Origin: Enterococcus plantarum | GTDB taxonomy: Bacteria > Bacillota > Bacilli > Lactobacillales > Enterococcaceae | Assembly (NCBI RefSeq): GCF_001730295.1 | Contig: NZ_MIKA01000006.1 | Location: 31,479 to 95,478, forward strand | Reading direction: 5' to 3' | Length of the DNA stretch: 64,000 nucleotides | Part shown: positions 9,526 to 17,480 of the stretch, piece by piece | How positions within the stretch are numbered: the first letter of the stretch is position 1 | Layout of the letters: the number at the start of each line of letters is the position of its first letter | Translations under genes and position numbers: made by a program | Notes under the pieces: generated by a model | Told to the model about the DNA's origin: nothing | Seen by the model: the letters and a program-made list of their open reading frames with translations, nothing else | Database searches by the model: none

Positions 9526-9840
9526 ATGAAACAATTCAAATGTTACATCATTACGATCATTCTTTTGGTGAGTTGTATTACTTCTTTTCAAACGATTTCG
9601 GATGCTACGACTGATATAGAGATCCATGGACAAATCGGTAGAAATGAGACAACTATACAGCCATCAATCAAACCAGAACCAGGGTCAGATACGAAATTAG
9701 CACAACCAAAGCAAACGCACATAAGAGTAAAAAATTTTCCAACCGCTGGTAGTATTGTCGAACAGCTAACGTCGATTGGCTTATTGCTCCTGTTGATTTT
9801 TTTATTGCTCAGTAGGTGGAAAGCACATAGAAATAAATAG
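9526..9840 (+). CDS. Small surface protein with atypical sortase-like motif
   Basis: A 104-aa protein with a signal peptide (1-27), a short mature part starting with a DIEIHGQIGR motif that echoes ITINGSIGK in the neighbouring 8846 product, a proline-rich linker (about 46-66), NFPTAGS (about 71-77), a hydrophobic segment (about 83-96) and a basic tail RWKAHRNK. The layout is that of the small LPXTG proteins closing WxL loci, but the motif reads FPTAG instead of LPXTG. It may be a substrate for a sortase of altered specificity, or simply membrane anchored. Last gene of the operon; a terminator follows. Confidence 0.7.
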   Translation: MKQFKCYIITIILLVSCITSFQTISDATTDIEIHGQIGRNETTIQPSIKPEPGSDTKLAQPKQTHIRVKNFPTAGSIVEQLTSIGLLLLLIFLLLSRWKAHRNK

Positions 9841-9881
9841 TTTGGATAGCACTATTGTAATCTAACTGGTTATTCAAATGT

Positions 9882-9926
9882 AGAGGGTGGAGGAAACGGA
9901 TAGTTCGTTTTTTCCATCCTCTATTT
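9882..9926 (+). terminator. Terminator of the WxL-type operon
   Basis: AGAGGGTGGA pairs with TCCATCCTCT (G-U pairs allowed) and is followed by ATTTTTAT. Confidence 0.75.
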
Positions 9927-9954
9927 TTATTCGAACCGTTACGCAAAAACAGAT

Positions 9955-9982
9955 TTGACAGCGCTTTCCTTTGTGCTATAAT
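9955..9982 (+). promoter_or_regulatory. Promoter with overlapping cre-like site, beta-glucosidase gene
   Basis: TTGACA (9955-9960), a 16-nt spacer and TATAAT (9977-9982). The sequence TGACAGCGCTTTCC overlapping the -35 box is close to the CcpA operator consensus TGWAANCGNTNWCA, which suggests glucose repression. Confidence 0.7.
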
Positions 9983-9992
9983 GATAAGTAAC

Positions 9993-10076
9993 GGAATGTA
10001 ACTGAATTTTCAGGCATAACCATAATAGCGTAAAGACGACAAGGGTTTTGTTGTGTTTATTCTATTATGGTTTTTA
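9993..10076 (+). promoter_or_regulatory. LicT/BglG-type RNA antiterminator (RAT) with overlapping terminator
   Basis: The 29 nt from GGAATGTAACTG to CAGGCATAACC (9993-10021) match the RAT consensus GGATTGTTACTG-N4-CAGGCAAAACC. Its 3' end is the start of a terminator stem AACCATAATAG (10018-10028) pairing with CTATTATGGTT (10062-10072), followed by T. Binding of a phosphorylation-controlled BglG/LicT protein to the RAT would prevent termination and allow expression of 10177-11643. No such regulator gene is adjacent. Confidence 0.9.
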
Positions 10077-10173
10077 TATTTTTGGATAAAAGATTGAGAA
10101 GGAAGGTTCTGGTAATCGATGTTTTGAGATGACTGGACTGTATTTCTTAAAAATGTATAGTGAGGAGAAATGA

Positions 10174-11643
<1,470 letters not shown>

Positions 11644-11649
11644 AGAGGC

Positions 11650-11832
11650 GGGGTAGGAGGTTGGGACAGAAGTGTTTAACTCCGAGAAATAAGAAGGAAT
11701 TTACGAAAATTGCTCTTCAAATTTTTGTGAATTTCGGCTTATTTCTCGGAGTTACTTCTGCGCCCACCGTTTATTCGGTTACTAAGAGCCTGAAACATAA
11801 CTTTTTTAGTTATGTCCCAGGCTCATTCTCTT
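11650..11832 (+). repeat. Intergenic palindromic repeat, copy 2 (with terminator)
   Basis: Second, longer copy of the element at 5178-5292. A long imperfect palindrome (about 11668-11760) includes the 16-bp perfect arms AACTCCGAGAAATAAG / CTTATTTCTCGGAGTT. It is followed by CCCACCGTTTATTCG and the terminator GAGCCTG..CATAAC / GTTATG..CAGGCTC (11786-11825). It fills the gap between the beta-glucosidase and the rhodanese and generates a spurious ORF. Confidence 0.8.
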
Positions 11833-11983
11833 TTCTTAAAATAAATGTTCATAAATTGGGCGTAAAATGTTGTAGTAAAAATCAACCATGGTATACTGCT
11901 AATGAGGCGAATTTTCTGGTTACAAAATTGTTTAATAAGTGTAGTCAGATGTTTGAAAAAGCCGCAGGAGGAATCATAACCAG

Positions 11984-12295
11984 ATGAAAAGAGTATCAAT
12001 CAAAGAATTAAAAGAATTAATCGAACTAACAGTGAGTGAGCCCGTTTCAATCATTGATGTCCGGGAAGTGGAAGAATTTGCTGCAGGTCATATCGTCAAC
12101 GCTAAAAATTATCCTTTGTCCACTTTACCAGAGGCAATGACAGAGATAAATCGTGAACAACCCCATTATGTGATTTGTCAGCATGGCGTGCGTTCAGAGC
12201 ATGCGTGCTCGTTTCTTGAAAATTATGGCTACAATGTTGTTTCTGTTTCAGAAGGTATGTCTGTTTGGGATGGAAAAGAAAATAGTTATCAATAA
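11984..12295 (+). CDS. Rhodanese-like domain protein
   Basis: A 103-aa single-domain rhodanese. The N-terminal IIDVREVEEFAAGHI and the active-site loop CQHGVRS (cysteine near residue 65) are intact, so it could carry a persulfide or transfer sulfane sulfur. The ATG follows AGGAGG by about 10 nt and a terminator follows the gene. It stands alone between a repeat and wrbA, so its sulfur acceptor is unknown. Length is typical for PspE/GlpE-like single-domain proteins. Confidence 0.88.
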   Translation: MKRVSIKELKELIELTVSEPVSIIDVREVEEFAAGHIVNAKNYPLSTLPEAMTEINREQPHYVICQHGVRSEHACSFLENYGYNVVSVSEGMSVWDGKENSYQ

Positions 12296-12336
12296 AAAAA
12301 ATCGCAATGAGCCTGATGCTTGTTGCGATTTTTTTG
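12296..12336 (+). terminator. Terminator after the rhodanese gene
   Basis: AAATCGCAA pairs with TTGCGATTT across a 15-nt loop; a run of seven T follows. Confidence 0.85.
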
Positions 12337-12389
12337 ATGAACAGAATTAAAGAGAAAACTTATTTTTAGTAAGCAAAATCCTTTGCAAG

Positions 12390-12412
12390 TATACTTACTT
12401 TTTGTTAGTATA
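12390..12412 (+). promoter_or_regulatory. Inverted repeat overlapping the wrbA promoter
   Basis: TATACTTAC-TTTTT-GTTAGTATA is a 9-bp inverted repeat with one mismatch, just upstream of wrbA and downstream of TTGCAA (12383-12388). It resembles operators of redox- or quinone-sensing HxlR/MarR repressors, but the cognate regulator is not in the window. Confidence 0.45.
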
Positions 12413-12454
12413 TAAATGTAAATAAGAAAACAACAGTTATTGGAGGAAAAAGTC

Positions 12455-13060
12455 ATGACAACAAAATTATTAATTGCCTATTATAGTTCAACAGGAACAG
12501 GTACACAAATGGTAAAATGGGCCAAAGAAGCAGCAGAAGCGAATGGAGCAGAAGTTCGTTTAAGAAAAGTTCATGAGTTAGCGCCAGATGTGGCAATTGA
12601 TTCAAATCCAGCTTGGCGCAAAAATGTCGAAGCAAGTAAAGAAATTCCAGAAGTGACAAGTGACGATTTATTATGGGCAGATGCCTACATTTTCTCTTCA
12701 CCTTCACGCTTTGGTGTAATGGCCAGTCAGTTAAAACAATTTTTTGATTTACAAGGAGGGCTTTGGGCACAAGGAAAATTAGCGAATAAATTTGTCACAG
12801 CATTCTCTTCTGCACAAAATCCAAACGGTGGACAAGAGCAAGTAATCCAAGGGATATACACAGTAATGCAACATTGGGGTGCAATCATCGTACCAGCAGG
12901 TTACGTAAATCCATCTACTTTTGCTGCTGGCGGTAACCCTTATGGAACAAGTGCTTCAATCGACGGTGAAGGGAATATGTTAAAAGCGGACGAAGTGAAA
13001 GCAGCAGTTCAAGATCAAACCAAACGTTTGGTTGATGTAACAAGTAATTATTTAGGTTAA
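12455..13060 (+). CDS. wrbA: WrbA-type NAD(P)H:quinone oxidoreductase (flavodoxin fold)
   Basis: A 201-aa flavodoxin-like FMN protein that reduces quinones by two electrons and limits redox cycling. The FMN phosphate loop YYSSTGTGTQM is at about residues 9-19, PSRFGVMASQLKQFFD near 85-100, and GGNPYGTS near 165. The start is ATG 12455, preceded by TGGAGG (12441-12446) at about 8 nt; an in-frame TTG at 12440 lies within the ribosome site region. It is monocistronic, with a possible operator overlapping its promoter and two hairpins after it. Confidence 0.92.
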   Translation: MTTKLLIAYYSSTGTGTQMVKWAKEAAEANGAEVRLRKVHELAPDVAIDSNPAWRKNVEASKEIPEVTSDDLLWADAYIFSSPSRFGVMASQLKQFFDLQGGLWAQGKLANKFVTAFSSAQNPNGGQEQVIQGIYTVMQHWGAIIVPAGYVNPSTFAAGGNPYGTSASIDGEGNMLKADEVKAAVQDQTKRLVDVTSNYLG

Positions 13061-13071
13061 AAAAAGTAGAA

Positions 13072-13120
13072 CGATACCACTATTGCGTTCTTTTTATTAA
13101 AGAATGCGATAGTGGTATCA
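13072..13120. terminator. Long inverted repeat after wrbA
   Basis: CGATACCACTATTGCGTTCTTT pairs along about 21 positions with AAAGAATGCGATAGTGGTATC (two G-U pairs) across a 5-nt loop. The flanks are only moderately T-rich. It could terminate wrbA or block read-through in both directions. Confidence 0.6.
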
Positions 13121-13140
13121 TAAATAGTTTAGAAATCATT

Positions 13141-13178
13141 ACCTCCCAAACGAGATCACTTCTCTTGGGGGTTTTTAT
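13141..13178 (+). terminator. Second terminator after wrbA
   Basis: ACCTCCCAA pairs with TTGGGGGT and is followed by TTTTATT. Confidence 0.7.
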
Positions 13179-13277
13179 TGGATAGACAGCCTAATAGATT
13201 GTTACTTCTTAAATGCGGTGATTAGATAACGCTCAAAAGTAGGCAAGATAAGTATTGGGTTATCTAAAAAATAGTTC

Positions 13278-14096
13278 TTATTTTGTTACATCTTCTCCAA
13301 ACCACTTTTTTGAAATATCAGCTAGTTTTCCGGTTTTTCTAAGCTCTTCAAAACCGTTGTTGATTTTTTCGGCTAGTTCTTTATCGGATTTTCTCAGACC
13401 AACAGCGAAAGCTTCACTTTCAAATTCACCACTAACAATCGAATAATTTGCTAGATTATCCTCGTGAGAAAGATAATAGTTGGCATAAACACGATCAATC
13501 AATAAGCCATCAATTCGTCCGGACTTTAAATCCATAAATGCTTCATTAAAACCATCATACAAAATAGCTGTTTGATCTTTAACCAAATTTTTCAAAATGT
13601 CAGGTTGTGTTTCAAAGCTGTTGTAGCCAGAAGAACCATTTTGGGCACCTAGAATTTTGCCTTTCATATCTGAGAATGAATGGATAGCATTCTCTTTCAG
13701 AGAAACGACGACTTGTTCATTTTTCATGTACTCATCACTAAAAAGTACTTTTTCTTCTCGTTCAGCACTTTTAGAATAACCATTCCAAATCAAGTCAATT
13801 GTTTGATTTTGTAATTCATTTTCTTTCATGGACCAGTCGATTGGTTGAAAGTCCACAGTGATCCCATATAACTCAAATACTGCCCGAGCTAAATCAACGT
13901 CAAATCCAATGATTTCACCGGATTTATTTTGAAAGCCCATGGGGACAAAGGAATCATCTAAGCCAACGATAACTCTTTTTTCATCATTGATTCGTATCCA
14001 TTGATCAGCATCTGTTTTTTTTCTACCACAACCGGCTATGGATACTATTGCAAAAATAGCTGTTATGGCAAGGATTAGATAATTTTTTTTCTTCAT
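13278..14096 (-). CDS. Amino-acid ABC transporter substrate-binding lipoprotein (probably histidine)
   Basis: A 272-aa extracytoplasmic solute-binding lipoprotein of family 3 (polar amino acids). The lipobox is IAGC near residue 23. VGLDDSFVPMGFQNKSGEIIGFDVDLARAV (first lobe) and the LDSGRIDGLLIDR-like hinge segment (LKSGRIDGLL) are typical. It is the last gene of the minus-strand operon 15792-13278 behind the ATPase, 14 nt away. Histidine specificity is inferred only from the specifier triplets of the upstream T-boxes; the protein alone would fit glutamine, cystine or basic amino acids equally. Confidence 0.85.
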   Translation of the reverse strand: MKKKNYLILAITAIFAIVSIAGCGRKKTDADQWIRINDEKRVIVGLDDSFVPMGFQNKSGEIIGFDVDLARAVFELYGITVDFQPIDWSMKENELQNQTIDLIWNGYSKSAEREEKVLFSDEYMKNEQVVVSLKENAIHSFSDMKGKILGAQNGSSGYNSFETQPDILKNLVKDQTAILYDGFNEAFMDLKSGRIDGLLIDRVYANYYLSHEDNLANYSIVSGEFESEAFAVGLRKSDKELAEKINNGFEELRKTGKLADISKKWFGEDVTK

Positions 14097-14110
14097 ATAA
14101 TCTTTCCTTT

Positions 14111-14746
14111 CTACTGAACCGGTTTTACTGTTAATAAGTTGTCAGCAATATTTTCAGCAAAATTCATATCGTGGGTGACGACGATTTGAGTCATGCCTTG
14201 TGCTTTTAACGTTAAAATCACTTCTTCGACTTGTTGGCGAAGTTCAGGATCAAGTGCACTAGTAGGTTCGTCATAGCCTAATACTTTAGGTTTCATTGCA
14301 AGAGCCCGAGCGAGAGCGACACGTTGTTTTTGACCGCCGGATAATTGATAAGGATACAAGTTCTCTTTTCCATGGAGATCGAATTTCATCAATAAGTCCA
14401 TTGCTTCCATTTCACTTGCTTCTTTCGATTGTTTTAAGGAAAGGATAGGTGCTAACGTGATATTATCTAAAACTGAAAGGTGAGGAAATAATTGGAAATC
14501 TTGAAAAACAATCCCCACGACTTGATCTGCATTATTCATTTCTACAGGATTAAAGGGGACACCATCCATCGTTAATTCTCCTGAATCTATGGTTTCTAGA
14601 CCAGCTAAGCAACGCAACAACGTTGTTTTACCACCACCAGAAGGCCCTACAATCGTTAAAATCTCTCCATCTTTGATCTCTAAATTCAATTGATCGATGA
14701 TGCGACGACTATCAAAACTTTTAGTTAAATTTTTTATTCGTAACAT
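14111..14746 (-). CDS. Amino-acid ABC transporter ATP-binding protein
   Basis: A 211-aa ABC ATPase of the polar amino acid (GlnQ/HisP) family. Walker A is GPSGGGKTT (about 34-42), the Q-loop VFQDFQLF, the signature LSGGQKQR, Walker B VLGYDEPTSALD and the switch histidine in VVTHD. It is slightly shorter than the usual 240 aa but complete in motifs. It lies between the permease and the binding protein; the gap to the permease (401 nt) is filled by three tandem repeats, so co-transcription across them is likely but needs RNA evidence. A strong AGGAGG precedes the ATG. Confidence 0.92.
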   Translation of the reverse strand: MLRIKNLTKSFDSRRIIDQLNLEIKDGEILTIVGPSGGGKTTLLRCLAGLETIDSGELTMDGVPFNPVEMNNADQVVGIVFQDFQLFPHLSVLDNITLAPILSLKQSKEASEMEAMDLLMKFDLHGKENLYPYQLSGGQKQRVALARALAMKPKVLGYDEPTSALDPELRQQVEEVILTLKAQGMTQIVVTHDMNFAENIADNLLTVKPVQ

Positions 14747-14762
14747 GATTTTCCTCCTAATT

Positions 14763-15126
14763 TTAAAAGCGTAGCGGGCTCGTTCTACTCTGACAGGAAA
14801 ATAGGAAATTAAGAATGAGGCGCTTTTTGCCTCAATCGAAATTTATCTTTTACCCGAAGAGTTAGCCCGTAAAGCTAGATAGTGTTAAAAGCGTAGCGGG
14901 CTCGTTCTACTCTGACAGGAAAATAGGAAATTAAGAATGAGGCGCTTTTTGCCTCAATCGAAATTTATCTTTTACCCGAAGAGTTAGCCCGTAAAGCTAG
15001 ATAGTGTTAAAAGCGTAGCGGGCTCGTTCTACTCTGACAGGAAAATAGGAAATTAAGAATGAGGCGCTTTTTGCCTCAATCGAAATTTATCTTTTACCCG
15101 AAGAGTTAGCCCGTAAAGCTAGATGA
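14763..15126. repeat. Three tandem copies of a 122-bp palindromic element
   Basis: The unit AAAAGCGTAGCGGGCTCG... to ...CCCGTAAAGCTAGA repeats with an exact period of 122 nt (matching bases at 14769, 14891 and 15013). By eye the copies are nearly identical. Each unit has outer complementary ends (GCGGGCT / AGCCCGT) and an inner hairpin TGAGGC / GCCTCA. It splits the transporter operon between permease and ATPase. Diverged relatives lie near 22155, 46080, 49100-49300, 52015 and 54030. Confidence 0.92.
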
Positions 15127-15147
15127 CATATAGCAACAGTCTTCCGT

Positions 15148-15792
15148 TTATTTGTAATACTGATAGTGTTTTTCCAATTTTTTCGAGGCTAACGTTAGGA
15201 CGGCCGTCAACAAAAGGTAAATAATACCAACTAAAACTAAAGGCAATAAACTGACATCGCGACTCATCGCAATTTTACCAGCACGTAATAGGTCCCCTAA
15301 ACCAAGTACATAGATCAAAGAAGTATCTTTAACCAAATTGATCACTTCATTACCGATAGAAGGTAAAACGATTTTGATCACTTGGGGTAAAATAATTCTT
15401 GTGACGGTTTGAAATCGTGTTAAACGTAAAACTTTCGCCGCTTCATATTGCCCTTCTGGAATCGATTGAATGCCGCCACGAAAAATTTCTGCAAAATAAG
15501 CTGCATAATTTAAAATAAACGCGAATAAAGCTGCATCATATCGTTCAAAGACAATGCCAATCAATGGTAGGCCGTAAAAAACAAAAATAAGTTGTAGTAA
15601 CAACGGTGTCCCACGCATTAGCCAGATATAAATAGTAATCAGAAAATTCAAAGGTTTAAAATTTGTCTGTAAGGCAAATGCAACTAAAATCCCAAGTGGA
15701 ATCGAGCCTAATAGTGTAAAAATAAATACTTTCAATGTCATGAGTGCGCCGTCAACTAAAGCCGGCATAATTTCTAAAATATAGTTCATCAT
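15148..15792 (-). CDS. Amino-acid ABC transporter permease
   Basis: A 214-aa membrane protein of the His/Glu/Gln/Arg permease family with about five transmembrane segments. It has the EAA loop in the form YEAAKVLRLTRFQTVTRIILPQ (about residues 130-151), which contacts the ATPase. It is the first gene of the operon, directly downstream of two T-boxes, with GGAGG before the ATG. A single permease gene implies a homodimeric channel. Confidence 0.92.
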   Translation of the reverse strand: MMNYILEIMPALVDGALMTLKVFIFTLLGSIPLGILVAFALQTNFKPLNFLITIYIWLMRGTPLLLQLIFVFYGLPLIGIVFERYDAALFAFILNYAAYFAEIFRGGIQSIPEGQYEAAKVLRLTRFQTVTRIILPQVIKIVLPSIGNEVINLVKDTSLIYVLGLGDLLRAGKIAMSRDVSLLPLVLVGIIYLLLTAVLTLASKKLEKHYQYYK

Positions 15793-15832
15793 TTTTCCTC
15801 CAGTTTTTTATTTTTTTATAAGAGTAAACAAA

Positions 15833-16090
15833 AAAGTCCCCTTGACTGGTTTGCCAAGAGGACGAAATAATCGTGGTTCCACCTCAATTCGTTAATACCT
15901 CACAATATTAACCTCGTAGAATCTTTTGTAAAAGAAAAGATTCTTTTCTGATAACGGAGAATGCCGCATCTTCTTACTTGATTCAGAAGGTGACTAAAAC
16001 AGGTGTGTTCATCGAAGGTTTCCAGCTTTTTTTCTCAGCGAATAAAAAAGTCTCTGTCAAGAAAGTATCTTTGATTACTTGTTCTGTTTG
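15833..16090 (-). promoter_or_regulatory. T-box riboswitch, gene-proximal copy (specifier CAC, histidine)
   Basis: Reading the minus strand, stem I has AGTA with ATC-A-AAG pairing to CTT-C-GAT, then GAA and the specifier CAC (16007-16005), a histidine codon. The T-box core GGTGGAACCACG is at 15883-15872, and the terminator GTCCTCTTG..CAAGGGGAC followed by T is at 15862-15833. The variable T-box base is A, which would pair with U73; bacterial tRNA-His normally has C73. The specifier and discriminator readings therefore do not agree fully. Confidence 0.85.
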
Positions 16091-16189
16091 TGCGTTTTAA
16101 TTTTATTAGAATAGCTAATATGAATTGTTCTAATAAGTTATTTCTATTTATTGTAACAATATACGATGTTTAGGGATAAAAAACAAAAA

Positions 16190-16440
16190 ATCCTTTGGCA
16201 ATTAAGCCAAAGGACGTAAAAATCGTGGTTCCACCTTTTTTTATTATCGCTTCACAACGATAACCTCATGAAGTCATAGACTTCCAATGCTGTAACGGGC
16301 ATACCCGAACTTCCCTACTGCTACATTCAAAAAGTTAACTCCCAGATGTGGTTCGCTTTATCCTTCTGTCTTTTTACACCAACCAAAGACTCTCTTTGAG
16401 AATAAAATAAAGGTACTCTTCTGTTCTTTGTTTTTTTATA
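16190..16440 (-). promoter_or_regulatory. T-box riboswitch, distal copy (probably histidine)
   Basis: Second complete T-box on the same leader. The core GGTGGAACCACG is at 16235-16224, and a perfect terminator stem TCCTTTGGC / GCCAAAGGA with a T run is at 16213-16190. The specifier region reads GAACCACATC. The triplet directly after GAA is CCA (Pro); one base later it is CAC (His), as in the proximal copy. Histidine is preferred by analogy with its partner. Antitermination at both boxes would be needed to reach the permease gene unless a second promoter exists between them. Confidence 0.8.
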
Positions 16441-16469
16441 ACTTTACCACCAGTTTTTCTGTTTGTCAA
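16441..16469 (-). promoter_or_regulatory. Promoter of the T-box-controlled transporter operon
   Basis: On the minus strand: TTGACA (16469-16464), a 17-nt spacer and TAAAGT (16446-16441), directly upstream of the distal T-box. Confidence 0.75.
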
Positions 16470-16693
16470 CAACTGTTTGTTTAGAAAATTCAGAAAATAG
16501 CTTGTTTTAAGCATAAAAGTAACTGATTGAACAAAGTTGAGGTAAAATAGAAATAGTTACTTCCTATTAAAAAGTAAGTAAACGGTGATAGTGAAAAACT
16601 ATCGCACTGTTTCTATTTGTACTATCCTTCTATAAATATATCTGATAAACTATGTACAATTATTGTCGGAAAGTAAAAAAGGAGTGATATCGA

Positions 16694-17416
16694 TTGAGGC
16701 GGCCGATTATTGGAATTGCAGCGAATGAAATTGAAGACGCAGGGGCGAAATTGTATCATTTACCGATCAGTTATACTCCTTTTGGATATGTTAAAGCCGT
16801 TCAAAACGCTGGTGGTTTACCGTTGGTTTTGCCAGTGGGCTCTCCTGATTTGGCTAAGGAGTATATCAAACAAATCGATAAGTTGATTTTGGCTGGCGGA
16901 CAGAATGTTTCACCAGCATTATATGGTGAATCAGTTCAACTTGAAGAAGCGTCATTATCAGAAAAAAGAGATCAATTTGAGTTAGCGTTGATTGAAGAAG
17001 CTATTGCACAAAATAAACCGATTTTTGCGGTTTGTCGTGGTCTCCAATTAGTTAACGTAGCACTTGGTGGCAGTTTGTATCAGGACATCAGTCATTTTAG
17101 CGATGGGAAAATTGCCCATATGCAAGTACCGGTATCACGTGAAATTCCTACACATCAGATCCAAACAGAAGACACGAGTATTTTACGTGACATTTACGGT
17201 AAAAAAACAACTGTTAACTCGTTTCATTTTCAAGCTGTCAAAAAATTAGCAAAGAAACTAAAAGTTACAGCACTTAGTGAAGACGGCATTATTGAAGGAG
17301 TGGAAAGTAACGATTCGAATCTCGCATTTTTAGGCGTGCAGTGGCACCCTGATTTTGCTTTTGATCATTTAGAACAAGAAATGGCTGTTTTTCGTTATGT
17401 TGTTGAAGAATTATAG
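16694..17416 (+). CDS. Gamma-glutamyl-GABA hydrolase family protein (peptidase C26, class I amidotransferase-like)
   Basis: A 240-aa cytoplasmic hydrolase of the PuuD/C26 family, which cleaves gamma-glutamyl amide bonds. The nucleophile cysteine is in FAVCRGLQLVN (about residue 115), and the catalytic histidine is in GVQWHPDF (about 219-226) with a downstream acidic residue. TTG start at 16694, set by GGAGTG 8 nt upstream. The gene stands alone between the transporter promoter region and oppA. Without polyamine genes nearby, the substrate is not evident. Confidence 0.88.
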   Translation: MRRPIIGIAANEIEDAGAKLYHLPISYTPFGYVKAVQNAGGLPLVLPVGSPDLAKEYIKQIDKLILAGGQNVSPALYGESVQLEEASLSEKRDQFELALIEEAIAQNKPIFAVCRGLQLVNVALGGSLYQDISHFSDGKIAHMQVPVSREIPTHQIQTEDTSILRDIYGKKTTVNSFHFQAVKKLAKKLKVTALSEDGIIEGVESNDSNLAFLGVQWHPDFAFDHLEQEMAVFRYVVEEL

Positions 17417-17480
17417 GTAATGTAGATTGAACAGAAAACAAGCGTTATGATCAGTTTTAAGAAAGAGGAGGAATTAGACA

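Noticed and set aside
14763..15126. CRISPR array from three direct repeats
   Set aside because: The 122-bp units abut with no spacers, only three copies exist, and there are no cas genes.
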